The notes beneath the pieces were generated by a model, which saw nothing but the letters and a program-made list of their open reading frames with translations, was not told the DNA's origin and did no database searches. A DNA stretch of 64,000 bases from Madurella fahalii (taxonomy: Eukaryota; Ascomycota; Sordariomycetes; Sordariales), in NCBI GenBank assembly GCA_029876055.1, contig CM056876.1:2666001-2730000 (forward strand), given 5' to 3'. Below are positions 10,765 through 23,338 of this stretch, one piece after another. A program made the position numbers and the translations under genes. Each line of letters starts with the position of its first letter. Position 1 is the first letter of the stretch.

Positions 10765-13700
10765 TTAGGGGCATGCACACGTCACGCCTGGTATGCCTGC
10801 ACTTTGCGTGCACATTCCCTGGTGGCAATTGTCAGAACACTCGTCAAAGTCCTCGTACGAGCCCGCGTTGCATTCTTGTGCTGGGCACCCGCTGCAGACG
10901 ATGTCCTTGTACCCAGCCCGGGCCGTGCATGTGCCGCCGTCGCAGCCACGCTCGCAGTGCCATTGGTCTGGGTACGGCCCATTCGTGCAGAACCTGGCGC
11001 CGGAGCAGTTTTCGCACCGGTAGACATCCTGTCCATCGCCGTTTTGGCGCACATTACAGTCGGCGAACTGGCAGTACACGCTGCACTGGGCCATGGACCA
11101 GAATTCGGAGCCCTCGAGGCAGGCGCTAAAAGGGTTTGAGAAGAAGTCCACAGTCAACCACTGCTAGAATGAGGAAATACGGAGTTCTGGGGAGAAGACA
11201 TACCCGTTATGAGACACCTCGGTAACCCCAAACGACGACAGCGGCTGTGCCCCGAGACTCGGATCTGGCTCAAACCACGGCGAGTCAAGACTCACAGGCC
11301 GTACCCACCCGCTCGGCGGCCCATCCAGCGATATCTCTACCAGCGCGTCTACTTCGAGGTCCGTCGCCGGCCCCGGTGGGTACGGCACGCCTCCCGGAGT
11401 CGGCGGGGTGTTATGATGCCACGTATCCATGATGAAAGTGGCCATGCCTGCCTGTGCAAAGCTCTCGGCATTCAGCCTCGCGCGCTCGGTGCCCTCGTTC
11501 CGCGCCAGTCTGACTACGTCGGTCGGGCTATAGGCGAGGTCCCGGCAGCGAGGCTCCGACACCGTGTACAACCAATGATACGTCTCGTGTAGCACGGTGC
11601 GAGCGCGGATGGGCCGCCAGTTCTCCATGGTCATCTGGTAGTTGATGTCCCCATCGGCGCGGGTGACGGCCTCGTTGAGGGACTTGGTGCGCGTGAAGTT
11701 CCACCACTGTGGGCAGAGCACCTGCGACGTGGTGTGTCAGTGGTGGGTTTCGGCAAAACAGCCCCCCCCCCCCCCCTTCGGTCGTCACCGGGATTCTCAG
11801 GATAACTTAACGAGTCCCATGTCCAAAATAGCAGAAAAAGCCTGGGCCACGAAAACAGGGATATCGAGCGTCGACTCACAACATAGTGCGCTGACCAGAT
11901 TCGGCCAGGATCGTCCCAGGTATACGCAGCGGTGTTGGGACCACACTCAGGGTTGCTGGGGTCGTAGCCCGGCACGTCCTGCTCGTTGCAGTACCAGTAG
12001 GACCAGGTGTTGATGGGATGCTCGAACCATCCAGAGAAATGAATCATGTACTCCTTGCCGATGTTCGCTGTTTGTTGTTAGCTTTCATTTCATTGACAAT
12101 TTGGCTGTAGTAAAACATGACCGGCCAGTAGTGGTATGCGTCGACAGCAGTAGGGCTTGGCGAGCCCGATGAGATAGCAAATCCCTCCGAACGCTTCGTT
12201 GGGTTGCCGTGATTACCAAACTGGCAGCAAAGGAGAATAGGAACCATGGGCTGTGGGAAAAGCGCGGCGCAACTTACTTCCAACCGGTCCCGGGTCACCC
12301 CAGAAGTCGTAATCGTTACGGGTCCCTTGCCCAAGGTACAGGTCCATGGCATTCTGCCACTTGCCTTTGGGAGACCATTGCCAATGCACCCAGGCAATCT
12401 CGCCAGCCTCGCGCCACGCTTGCAAGACGTGCTCGCCTTCATATTGGGTACACCCCTGAAGGATAGGGTTCATCGCTGAATACGGCATCTCGGAACCGCC
12501 GCCGCCGCCACCGCCGCCGCCCACAGGCGGGAGGAACTCCTGCAGATCAACAGACCAGTCGCTGATGCCGCCAAAGCCTAGGTTCCTGTATAGCTCGGTA
12601 CGTGCAGCCTTGCGTTCGTCGCTCATATATGCCACCCAGTTCGTGCCATACACGAGGATGTCCGAGTCGCTGTCATCGCCGAACTGCTGTAGGCCCGGTG
12701 CCCCGTTCTGGATGATCTGGTTGATCTCGGCGTTGGAGATATACCCAGCTGTGTCTGTGCACCTCCCCTTGGCCGCGCCCGATTCCGGGCCCGTGAACTT
12801 GCACAGCGGCCCCGTACACCCGGGCGTGGCCATCCCGAAAGACCGGCCGTAGCTGGAAACTCCCACTAGGACTTTGTTCGAGGGCACTCCGGCCTTCGTG
12901 ATCATTGACAACGCATTCAACGTCTCGGTGATGTTGACGTGGGAGCGGAGACAGGCGCCGTCATCGCATCCAGGGGAGGCCCATATGCTACCGTAGTCCC
13001 ACTGGCCGTGGAGATCGTAGGTCATGAACACGATATAGTCGAGGATCTGGCCCATCTCTTCGATCGGGAACGGCTTCAGGTACCAGAAGGACGCTGGCGC
13101 CGCGATCGACAAGCTCTTACCCGACGCGAGCTTGGTGCGTAGCAGCGCGAGGAAGGCAAGGTAGTTAGGCCCATCATCCGGGCTGCCGGGCGGGATCCCC
13201 GGGATATCGGGTGCGCCCGGGTACTCCCAGTCAATGTCAACACCGTCCAAGTTGTTGTTGTTGACGAAATCAGCGATAGAGTTCGCCAGCGTTTCTCTGT
13301 TAGCCGGTAGCATACCCGTGCGGAAAATGTCGTAGTTAGGCGCCTCGGCCGAAAAGGTCCAGCCGCCAAACGAGACAATCTTCTTCATCGACGTCTGGAG
13401 GTCCCTGAAGCGTTCCCACTGATATTGCGTGCTCGTGGTGTTGATCTGGTAGCTGTGTGTCAGGTCGATGAAGGCGAAGTGGATGTGTGTATATTTCGAT
13501 TCGTCAATCTGGCTAACGTCCATCTTCAGACACTTCCGGCTAGGGTTGAATCCAGCGAAATATGCGACGCTCTTGAACTGGGCGGGCGGGGGGCCACTGA
13601 TGATGTCCGTCCCGCAGTTCGAGATGCAGCCCTGTGTGACTGGGACGCCGTTCCCAGCGGGTGTGCAGAACTCGGCCGTGGTACCGCAATGGCCCCAGAA

Positions 13701-14990
13701 GTTGCAGCACGACTTCAGCGGACAAGGGTTGAGGTCAGCGAGGCTGACGCCAGGGCCCGGACTGGTCGTGCCGGGGACCGTCGGCCCACACTCGGCATTA
13801 GCGACGGGCGCCGGCATGGGTGGTGAGCCTGTGCTGATGCAGATGTTGGTCCCCGTCTGCAGGTTGTTGCATGTCAGCCAGCCCCAGGTATCCTCGTTCC
13901 ACTCCTCAAGATTGGCGACGGTAATGGCGTTGGCGGCCGCAATCTTGGCGCACCAGTCCCCGGACTGAACCGTGTAGGACGCGCAGGAGCCGTCTGGGTT
14001 AGGGGTCGGCGTGGGAATCGTGCCCGGCGAGCAGCAGACAGGTTGGCCGGGCTGCAAGCTGGAGCAGAAACTCGAACCGGGGTTGTAGCTCTGGAACGTC
14101 TCCAAGGAGATGCCGCATCTCTGAGACAGGCTCGAGCAGGAGTCTCCGGAGGCCACCGTAATGGTGCTGCAAGAGTCCCGCGAAGCGAGAAGGCCAGAAG
14201 ATCGACCAACTTTGTCTGGCGGAGTTGATGAGAGGGTAATATTTCCCAGTGAAGTGGCCCGATCTGTCCCCGTCACACAGGAGGAATTTATCCAAGTTTT
14301 AACAGCATCTTGGACCAACTCGAGGCGCGAATCGCCCGCTGCCGCGACCATGCCGAATGAGTAGTCAGCACCAAGATCTCGGCCACAAACTTGTATGAGA
14401 GTGGAGCTGGTGGGCGCGTCACCATCGACGTGCTCAATGAAACGTTCTATGAGCCCGGCTTCCATAACAGCATCCCGGATGAGAGCTCCGAGCCAGACAC
14501 CAACGGCTGCATTCTCGCGGTACACAAACAACAAGGAGGTGCTTGTGGCCGTGTCTAACCAACCCCGTGCCTCCTCTGCGACGGCAACAGCGTCCAACCT
14601 GTCAAGGGAGTCTGTCGAGTTCCACCATGCCAGTTCCACGGCTGATGTACGTTGATTTTCGTCCGCGCGGGGCTTTGACGGCGCGCGGCGACGCTTCTCT
14701 CTGCGAGCCTCGCTGCTGGAGGACGCTGTGCAAGCTTTGATAGTATGTGTCTTGCTAGAGTCACCCAGAGATGCAAATACGGAGAAGTCAAGTATCATCG
14801 TCCTGTCGCAGAACCTGAGCCTCTCCACGCTTGGATAGGTGGTCCAGTTGCTAGAGTCGCTGCCCGACTCTCCGCACAAAGCCGGGCAGGAGTCTTCTCC
14901 AGGGACAGGGACGCTGGTACCGGACACTCCATGATAGAAGGCGCCGTAAATTGCCGAGAAAAGTAGTGTGAATCTCAGGATCCAAGGCAT
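10765..14990 (-). CDS. secreted LysM/chitin-binding GH18 chitinase with C-terminal metallopeptidase-like domain
   Basis: Exons 14990-12278, 12067-11880, 11721-11204, 11125-10765; introns 210, 158 and 78 bp; the sum is 1260 codons with phases consistent. I start at the ATG at 14990 because it begins a signal peptide (MPWILRFTLLFSAIYG); the frame is open further upstream but has no ATG there. Order: N-terminal region of about 250 aa, two LysM modules (about 272-320 and 334-382), a hevein-type chitin-binding module rich in Cys (about 396-445), GH18 (about 470-822) with catalytic DGVDIDWEYPG (Glu near 589), a Gly/Pro linker, then a region (about 843-1160) with W-rich blocks and an HETYH zinc-site motif near 1012, and a Cys-rich tail. 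This is the fungal subgroup C chitinase architecture (related to killer-toxin chitinase subunits), acting on chitin outside the cell. The peptidase assignment of the C-terminus rests on HExxH and surrounding pattern only. Confidence 0.88.
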
Positions 14991-16604
14991 GGTAGGCAGG
15001 TACTCATCTGTGATGAACAGAAGAATGAATGTGCGAAAAGAAGTCCTTTTCCAACGCAATACCCTGCGTTGATGCTAGGCATTTATAGCTCTGAAGATGA
15101 ACGGGGACAACGAGACTACATAGATACGGTATTACGGTACTAAGCCAATGGGCCGGAAACCGGCATTACGACCAGTACAGACTCCTAGAATGGATGCCCC
15201 TAAGTTCCTTTGGATTAAGTCCAACATGTGATCCAAGGGTGGGGGCGGAGAGGATGAGGCTACTCGTAGATGTGGGTTACATCGCGTAAGCAATAGTCAG
15301 GCTATTTCAGCCAAGATTTTGTGGAAGGAGTGTAAGCAGAACACCACACGCCAACTGTACAAGGGGTACGTTCGGTTGGTGGCTATCTACGCAACTGTAT
15401 CCTTAACTAGCCCACAGTATTCAGTTTTGTTCACGCTTGACTTTTCGCCCCCTGGAGAAAAAAATAAACGCGACCAACTTCATGCCCGACATAGAGAAGA
15501 AATCGGTGTTCAGCTATTTCACGAGATGTGCGGAGGATATACCCGACCCTGGTGAAAGATGCGTTGGACGCTTCCAATATTCGGCTGTTTAAGCTACGAC
15601 TGAATTGGCTATGCATTCGAAACACTGGACCAGATGCTTCGTATCTTTGGGGTTACTAGAAGCTTAGTGTACGACAGGGAGAATTGGATGCTCGCGGGGG
15701 TCTGTACTCTTTCCGTTCCGTCAAGCTCAGCTAAACTACTATTGGACAACAATATCCGACTATTGAAATTAGGTATCATTCAGTGCGTTCGCAGCAAAAG
15801 ATGTAATGTAACCTGACGGGTGATAGTAATGGGCTTAACCAGAAGAGCGGAACTCGGCATACTGCTCTAATTTCTGTGTGGGTGGCCAATTTCGGCACAC
15901 CGCTTCCTATCTTACAAGGGGAGCCCGACAATTCAAAAGGACACTGGAGATTCAAAAGGCTTAGCACTACATTGAGCTATGTTACCTGCCTCCGAGTGCC
16001 TTACCATACGTTTCTAACATCCTTATATTTAGCATATTCCTCAATCCTACATCACCTTGCTATCAAGCAAGTAAGGCAGGAATTGTATATCAGTGTTACG
16101 TAGAACAGATGATGATACAGAAGACTGTTGGGTTTCTAATATTCTTCCATAAATACTATGTTGCCAGTTCAAGTGGGAAGAGAACTTACGGGGTGATACT
16201 GTAGCAAGTCTAGTGTCTTGGCGTCAACTAGTCGTGTAGGACAAGAACCTTGCATTGTGTGACTGGGGAGCTGAGTCAGACGATGCCCAAATATTGAAGT
16301 CAGATTATAAGGTTATATTGCAGGGGTATCTTTTCACCCAAGGTACCTTAATTATTCACAGCGGCCATCACGCTCGAGCGTATCTTGGGCTGGTGCTAAC
16401 AGAGAGGCCTGCATATTCAGGTCCATAGTCACTGCACGCTCCCGGTACGATGGGATCGCATATATATCCATATTGCTGGAGATGGGAGGCGGAACGGCCC
16501 TCAAGGGAGGGTTCCCGTGCTGTAATTTGGCCCTCCGCCATCAACATTGAGCGGGGTACAAACAATCGATTGATTCCCTGGTCAAGTTCCACACATTAAG
16601 CTAA
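14991..16604. other. intergenic, no gene recognised
   Basis: Promoter side of the chitinase gene (a TATA-like TTTATAG element near 15080 on either strand). AT-richer than the flanking genes. No LysM effector gene, often found beside such chitinases, is visible here. Confidence 0.4.
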
Positions 16605-17738
16605 CTACTTTAGCTCTGCCGCTCCGGCCCCTATCTGCTGCGACCCCTGCTCTTTCTGCGTCATTTCCCTCTCCCTCTCCCTCTCCCTCTCCCGGTCCTC
16701 GTCACACCGTCTCTGTTCGCGGCACCCGAACGGTGCTTCCTGCCTCCAACGCGCATACTGCGCCGCGCCCCTAGCGCTCGCAAACATCGGATCCACCATT
16801 CTGTCCCTTTCTGGCACTACTAACACCCGTTCCTCCCCTTGAATCTCACCGCTACCCACGGCGTACCTACTTCCTGCGAGTGCATCCTTTAGCACGCTAA
16901 GAAACTTGGGGTCGGTCACGTTCTCTCCCACAAGCATCACCCTTGTCAACCTGGTTCTCCTCGCTACCGCCGTTAGACGATCGTGAACACGCGCCCAGAA
17001 GGCCACCTCCGACTCGAAGTCATCCATCCCATCAAGCCCGGCCCCCAAGTCCACAAACATTTCGAGAACACTCTGATCCCAGTGAAACGGCGCCCGCAAC
17101 GGTGCTACCTCGGCCCGCAAGTCTACCCTGGTGAAACCCACCAGCAATACAGTGTGATGCACCATCCGCTCCTGTTCGTCCCAACACTCGAACAAATCCT
17201 TGTAGTTGTTGCACAGACCTTGCCCTTCGGCCGCGAACACGGCGTGCGCCTCGGTCAGCCGCGCCGGGTATAACCCAGCCCCTGCCGTTTCGGAGGTCAG
17301 CCAAGATCGGAGGCCAGCATACTCGAGTGCGTCCGCGACGTCGTAGGCTGCAAGACCGGGAATAGGCGGGTGCGCCACAGCGACGCTGTCGAGTGGGCTA
17401 GCGAGCGCGAGCGAGACCGCATCGCGCAGGGCCATGAACATCCCCGCCAGGATGCCAACGTCCGGCGTAGCGGGTCGGCCGAGCTTCTTGTTCAGAGAAC
17501 GCCGCCATTTCTCCCAGGAGGTCGGCGGCGGCGGCTTGGGGGAGTCGACGAGACGGGCCATCAGGGCGGCGTAGTCGGGCGTCGCAGTGACGGAAGCGAT
17601 ATTCGCTACAGTGCCATTATAAAAGTGTACGGCGGCGCTACTGGATAGCTAGTCAGCAACGGAGTAGATGGTTTCAAAAAGATTGTGTGACTTGCCCAGA
17701 ACCAAGCGACAGGCCAAACCCGACGCCAGGCGCGTCAT
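16605..17738 (-). CDS. unidentified fungal protein
   Basis: Large exon 17640-16605 is open for 345 codons. Upstream it has no good ATG before a splice acceptor (ATCCAG), and a 51-bp intron 17691-17641 (branch GCTGAC) joins it in phase to exon 17738-17692, whose ATG opens a hydrophobic MTRLASGLACRLVLG. Product about 360 aa. The junction region (NSAAVHFYNGTVANIASVT) recalls the first phosphate loop of actin/Hsp70-fold proteins, but the rest is not recognised. The C-terminus contains an Arg-Glu dipeptide run encoded by a GAGAGGGA-type microsatellite (about 16664-16695). The single-exon frame starting with MARLVDSP at 17561 is the alternative start. No function is claimed. Confidence 0.55.
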
Positions 17739-18833
17739 GAACACTAGCGGAAATGCAGGTCTTGCATGTCGGAAAGGGACAATCGGAGAAGGCGCTCACG
17801 CCCGTGAGAAAAAGAACGGTTAGTTGTGAAATCCCCATAGGCCCAAGATCGGATACGGTCTATATGTATAGGAGAATCTGGACAGAGACACGGGTTTGCG
17901 ACTCTAGATACGCGAAAAATAAATCGACGAGGAAAAACACCTGTGGTCTGGGTTACACCTGTGGCTGTTCCTGTTGTCCGAAGCAGGGCAGTTCAAGGTG
18001 CAGAGGACTGTAAGATTAGTGGATTATGCGGGGTACCTGAAAGCCTTTATACAGCCTCACTTAAAATCACACACACTGCGGCGGGTGTGTAATTACTGCA
18101 CATACGGTAACACGAGAATAAATACCTAGGTACCGTGCCATGTCAGCCAAATGTAACTGTTACCAGCTGGGTGCCTACGTACCTTGATTGGTACCTTAGG
18201 TTGATACAATATCTAGCACATAGGTATTCAATTATGATTAAAAAAGACAAGCCCTTTACAGGGTATTGCCCTACATATATTTCACCAATACATGCTCTGA
18301 CGATAGGCCGCTCAGATGCGCTCTACACCACCCTAACTACCTTACTCTATCTACGGAACTTTTCGATACTGAAGTTTTGTCCTCTTGGAGGAGACATACC
18401 TTAGATTCACCTTGATTATAGTAACAGTGCCAACATAATTTTTTTTCTTCTCACTCCATTGAATTGCTTCAGATCACTCGATGTTTACAGACTGTTGTTG
18501 ACAGGCCCTCAATAGCAGTCTCTCTAGCCGCCGTCGGAACGGGGATTGCATAATTAATACTTAGGGCCGAGCCAGCGGTCCGAGACTAGACAGCGAACCC
18601 GGGCATCCTGTGAAATGATCATCACAACGCTATATGAACGTAGGGTAATTGCTATAGAAGAGGAATTACCACACGTCGCACGTGAGAGCAGTTGATCTCT
18701 TAGCCAGCTTTCAAATTGCGTCCCAAGAGAATTGGCTGGGTATGCGCAGCGTTTCTGCCACCATACATGTACGTTTCTTGTACATCCGATCGACAGTTTG
18801 CCTATGGACTGTCCGCCGGCTCTCAACACCTCA
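17739..18833. other. intergenic, no gene recognised
   Basis: Contains palindromic ACCTAGGTACC sequence at 18125-18136 and low-complexity AT-rich stretches around 18230-18450. Nothing else supported. Confidence 0.4.
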
Positions 18834-20425
18834 CTAGTTCCGAGGCTCGGCACCCATTTGCGAGCGACCCTGGAACCGCAATGCCAGCCTCTGCTCGGTT
18901 ATTCTGAAGACATCCGGAAACCATTCCCTCAACTGCTCGCCATCCCGGCCCTTCATCATGTCTACTAGCGCCTTCGCGCACATCCAACATAGCACCATCC
19001 CGTGTCCCTGGAAACTGCAACTAGTCCATAAGCCCTCTTCACCAGGTACCTCCCCGACCAACGGCAATCCGTCCGGACTAAACCCCATGATGCCGGTCCA
19101 TTCTTTCCGCACCCTCCCCGCGGGATCATCCTCTCCCCAGTTGCCCCCAAAATACCTCGGCGTCGCGTCCCTCAAATATGCACTTATCCACTCATTCACC
19201 GTCGAATCATCCGTTATCCCAAACTCCATCAGCCCGTCATCCGGCGCACGGTAAAGCCCACCCCCGATGATGACGTCGCCGGGGAGCAGCGACCCTTCGG
19301 GCCTCGTCACCATGTACTCGTACCCCTTCTCATAGATAAAGCTATACGTCGTCGGCAGGCACCCGCCGAACGGCATCCCCTTGCCGGGGCGCTGCGCCGT
19401 GACCTGTCCGCGGAGGGGGACGACCACACCCTGGAAGCGCGGGGCAATCGCCGCCGTGTAGCCGTTGGTAGCCAGAACGACGCGGCGGGCCCTGACCACG
19501 CCCCTCGGCGTCCGCACCGCCCAGGCGCGCTGCTCCCCATCCCCATCCCCATTCCCTTCACCTTTCCCTTCCCCTTCCCCTTGCCGGGACAGCTCCACAA
19601 CCGGCGTCCCCGTCTGCAAATTCAGCCCCTTCCCCAGGCACAGGCGCAGCACGCCGACCCCGAACGCGTACGCCGACAGGCTGCCGGCGAAGTACTCGAC
19701 GGCGCCGCAGACGGCCTCGTCGCGGCCGCGGAACCGGCCGTCGGCGACGAGGAACCGGCGCCGCGCCTCGTCTGCCGAGTGCAGCGTGTACTCCGCCGTG
19801 GGATCGTCGCGGGGCAGCGCGGCGCGCAGGGCCGCCACGCCGGCGCGCGCCGCCGCCCACTCGGCCGCGTCGTAGACCACGTCGACGGTCGCGCACGGCC
19901 GCAGGTCGCACGCGATGGCGTGCTCGCGCGCGAACGCCTGCACGGCGCGGATGTTGGCCAGCTCGAGCCGCGCGATCTGCACCGCCGTCGACACGCCGTG
20001 GGCGGCTGCGTGCGAGGGGAAGGAGCGGTACGAGGCGGCTTTGGTGTGGCCTCCTGTGAGATTTTTTTGTTGTAACCCCCCCGGACCGGGTGGGTTTGGT
20101 TCATTGCGTTACATGAGACGGTTCAGACATTTTTGGGAGAAGGGGGAATGAGTGTGGTTAAGTACCTACCATTCCGCCCGGTCGCGCCGGAGCAGGCTTG
20201 TCGGGCCTCGAGCATCACGATGGACCCCGGCTTGTGATCACCCTGCAGGAGGCCCCATGCCACGGCGGCGCCGGTGATACCGCTGCCAATAATGACCGTG
20301 TCGGCCGAGGAGGGGAGATCGGAGGTTGTGCGTAAATCCGCAATGGCGTCGGGCGGATCTTGCCAATAGCTCTGGGTTGGGTCGCCGCGGGGGAGGGAGA
20401 CGGGAATCTTGGCGCGTTCGTCCAT
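18834..20425 (-). CDS. FAD-dependent amino-acid/amine oxidoreductase (DAO family)
   Basis: Exons 20425-20170 and 20053-18834 with a 116-bp intron 20169-20054; joining restores CSGATGRNGGHTKAASYRSF, the conserved FAD/substrate segment of fungal DAO proteins. Product 491 aa, normal length. The dinucleotide fold VIIGSGITGAAVAWG lies at about residue 44, and the C-terminal GFSPDGLPLVGEVPG and FQGHGMVLC segments bind FAD. These enzymes oxidise amino acids or amines with oxygen; substrate unknown. A Gly/Glu/Lys-rich loop (EGEGKGEGNGDGDG, about 19530-19590) is a low-complexity insertion caused by a CCTTCC/CCCATC microsatellite. No stop or frameshift seen. Confidence 0.87.
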
Positions 20426-21538
20426 GGCCTTGATTGGTTCTTAGTTGGACTTTCCGTTTCTTTTCTATTCGGCAAGGGAACGGGTCTCCTGAACTGGAAA
20501 TCTGAGAAGATATTGATTGCTGTGCGGAGCAAGTCGAGCTTGTTGTCAGTAGCGCAAGTAGCTACGAGCGGGGAAGATACGGTTTCTGATTACATGTACC
20601 TAGTATGTACCTTACCTAGGTAGGTACCTCAGTCAAGTGGTTGGTCCAACCAGATGCGGGATTCGTCGTCTGTTCTTCTAGAGCAGAGCTAAGTTCCTGT
20701 TTGCAGCCATAGAGTAAGTTACCTAAATTAAATTGAGTGTGCAAGGCAAGTAGAAATAAACTACAGAGGAACTTAAGGCGCAGAGGTGACAGACATGATT
20801 TTTTAACTTCTTCACATCCGCCGAATTACTTTGCCAATCCATTGTTCGTTGATCGGTCTGGAATGCCTATGGGACTACTGTACTACTGTGCAACTGTACC
20901 TTTGATAGAGAATATTGGGGTAAATCTGCTACCCAGTCAGGTCCTCTCACGCCAGCTTCCCATTTCCGAAATTTTGAATCCACCGGGACACGAGTTCTGG
21001 AAGACGCCTTCAGGGCCACGCTTGAGGGCTGCCTGCCGAATTCGTTGAACATTTGCTGGCCCGTAGCTCTGGAGCACTCGCTGAGGCGGATCGGCGTAGT
21101 TGCCTGTGGTCCAGTCGAGGAGTCGTCACTCTAACACGGGGGCTTATTTACCCAAATACAGAGGCTCAGTCGCATGTAAATAAGGTACCTGTATGCCAAC
21201 CACGGGAAAGAGGACAGTGTAGTGCCCGCAGCCTGCTTTTTTTTTTTTTTTTTTTGCTCGTCTGTATGACGCGTCTGTTGACGCTTGTTTGTGGCGTGAT
21301 TATTGAAAACTGCATCTTAGTTCAGGTTGACGGTTGGCTCCAACCGTTTGCTGATCCTTGCGTACGTCAGGTATTCATGCATGTTGGCAGTTATACACTG
21401 CGCGAATTTTCTATTAATTCGGTATTGGTGCATATCTCGTATCTCGCTAGCAGAGAGCCCTTGGGAGAGGGTACTAAGTACCCAGTATTGAATTGCTACC
21501 ATGTGCGGAACCTGTCATTGTTGCCTACATACCCAAGA
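20426..21538. other. intergenic, no gene recognised
   Basis: Holds a cluster of CCTAGGTA-type palindromes at 20595-20632 (about 170-200 bp upstream of the FAD oxidoreductase ATG) and an 18-T run near 21237-21255. A longer plus-strand frame at 21053-21889 overlaps the GMC gene antisense and is treated as chance. Confidence 0.4.
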
Positions 21539-23338
21539 TCAAGTCTGCGCCAGGTCCTCGCGGACAATCTGAGCCCCCATCTCGGCCACGCCATACACAA
21601 CTGCCTGGGTATTTGCCCTTGCCGTGATCGGCAACACGCTCGCATCGCAGACCCTGAGGTTCACACAGCCATATACACGGAGCCGCTCATCGACCACGCC
21701 ACCCATGGCCCGCGGCATCATGGAGCACGTGCCCGTGTAATGATGCGAACCTTTGGCCGTGCGGCGGACGTACTCGCGCGCGGCCTCAAGATTTGCGAAA
21801 CGCCCCGCTTCTTCGGGCTTGAGAAGGTAGCATGCCAGTGGCGCCGCGCGTCCAATGGCTTGCTCGGCGAAGCGTACGTGCCGCGCTAGAATCTCGATGT
21901 CGAGTGGGTGCGTCAGATACCTGGGGTCGATGGTCACCCCGTCGTTGCCGCCGAGGAGGCTGGGCGTGGCACTCGTGATATGCACCGAGCCGCGCGACAA
22001 CGGATGCGAGAGCATCACCCCGATCGTGACATGATTGCCCGGCGCGCGGAACCCCGGGTCGGCGCCTTCGAAGGCCGTATAGGCCGGGCCAATGAGGTAA
22101 TTTGCTGACGCGTCCGTCGGGGAGGATAGGACGGACCGTACGTATGACTCATGTGCGGCCGCGAAGGCGGGAGCTGTTGGGCCCAGTGGGGGAGCTGTTG
22201 CCGCGTCGAGGTGTTGGTGCAGGAGCTGTGCGAGGTCCCCCTGGCCTGTCTCGTTGCCAATGCCCGGAAACGGGAGCTGCGCCGAGGCAACGATGCTGCT
22301 ACTCGCGAGCGGGCCGGTACCCTTTGCATAGACCTCCATGGCCGCCGCTACGGCTTGCGGGTCGCTCCGAAAAAAGGGGTCCAGCGTCTCAACGTCTTAG
22401 CGCACCTCAAGCACCACGCCCGTATAGACGTAGTTTTGCAGATTCTCGCCCACGTGAGGGTTGTCTATCACAACGTCAATCCCGAGCTGCCGTAGTAGGC
22501 CAGCATCGCCGATGCCCGATATTTCGAGGAGTCTAGGCGAGTTGATGGCGCCTGCGCTGAGTATAACCTCCTTGCGGGCCGTGATAATTTTGTCGGTCCC
22601 GTCTTTAGTAGTAACCCGAATGCCTTGGGCAACGACGGCCTCGGGATTCGAATTGTCAAGAAGGATATTGGTGACGATGGTTTCGGTGAGTACCGTTAGG
22701 TTGGCTCTGTCGTGGGCCGGGCCGAGGTATGCGTTTGCCGAGAAGCATCTCTGCTTTGTCTTTGGGAAGATGGACTCCGGGTTGCTGAAAAAGCCGGACA
22801 CCTCACCCGAGAATGGATCACACGCCGGGAAGCCAAGAGATGCCAGGCTATCGGCCCATGCCTTAGCCCACATACCCTCGGGCTCTGAAATGTGAGTAGC
22901 GAGTTGAATTGGCCCGGCGCCTCGCACGATCCCGGAGGTGTCGTGAAGGGTGTAGCATCGCCTAACCGCGGCATCAAAGCTTGCCCAATCCCAGCCTTTG
23001 TTGCCGAGCTGGGCCCACGCTTCGACATTGGACTTGGACGTCGGGGTGAACAGAAAGCTGTTTATGCCGCTAGAGCCACCAAGAAGGCGACCTTGTGGGA
23101 ATGTAAATGCCGTGTCGGCGAGCCCGCTTTTGGAAACTGTGGTGAACGCCCAGTCCACTGCACTGTTGGACAGTAACGGCCACATGCCAGGTGTCAGAAC
23201 CTGGGGGTCGGAAAGCTGGTCCGGACCTGCCTCGACTACAGCCACCCGAAAGTTTGCATCCTCGGACAGGCGAGCGGCAAGCGCAAGGCCGGCCGTGCCA
23301 CCGCCAACAATGACAATGTCGTAACCCTCGGGAGACAT
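21539..23338 (-). pseudogene. GMC (glucose-methanol-choline) oxidoreductase interrupted by one in-frame TAA
   Basis: Intronless 600-codon frame on the minus strand, starting with ATG at 23338 (MSPEGYDIVIVGGGTAGLALA, the FAD Rossmann motif), continuing through PQGRLLGGSSGINSF (GMC signature 1) and GAINSPRLLEISGIG (signature 2), to the C-terminal SHHYTGTCSMMP active-site histidine region and ITARANTQAVVYGVAEMG. The only lesion is TAA at 22397-22399 (after GVVLEVR); the same frame continues with DVETLDPFF and onward with family-like sequence. Automatic annotation would give two proteins, 23338-22397 and 22339-21539. Either a recent nonsense mutation, stop-codon readthrough, or a sequencing error. 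Confidence 0.85.

Noticed and set aside
14991..15059. Upstream extension of the chitinase frame to 15059
   Set aside because: The frame there begins with TTG, not ATG; the ATG at 14990 gives a clean signal peptide.
21053..21889. 278-codon plus-strand frame partly over the GMC gene
   Set aside because: Crosses an 18-T run, lacks any domain, and its 3' half is antisense to a clear GMC C-terminus.
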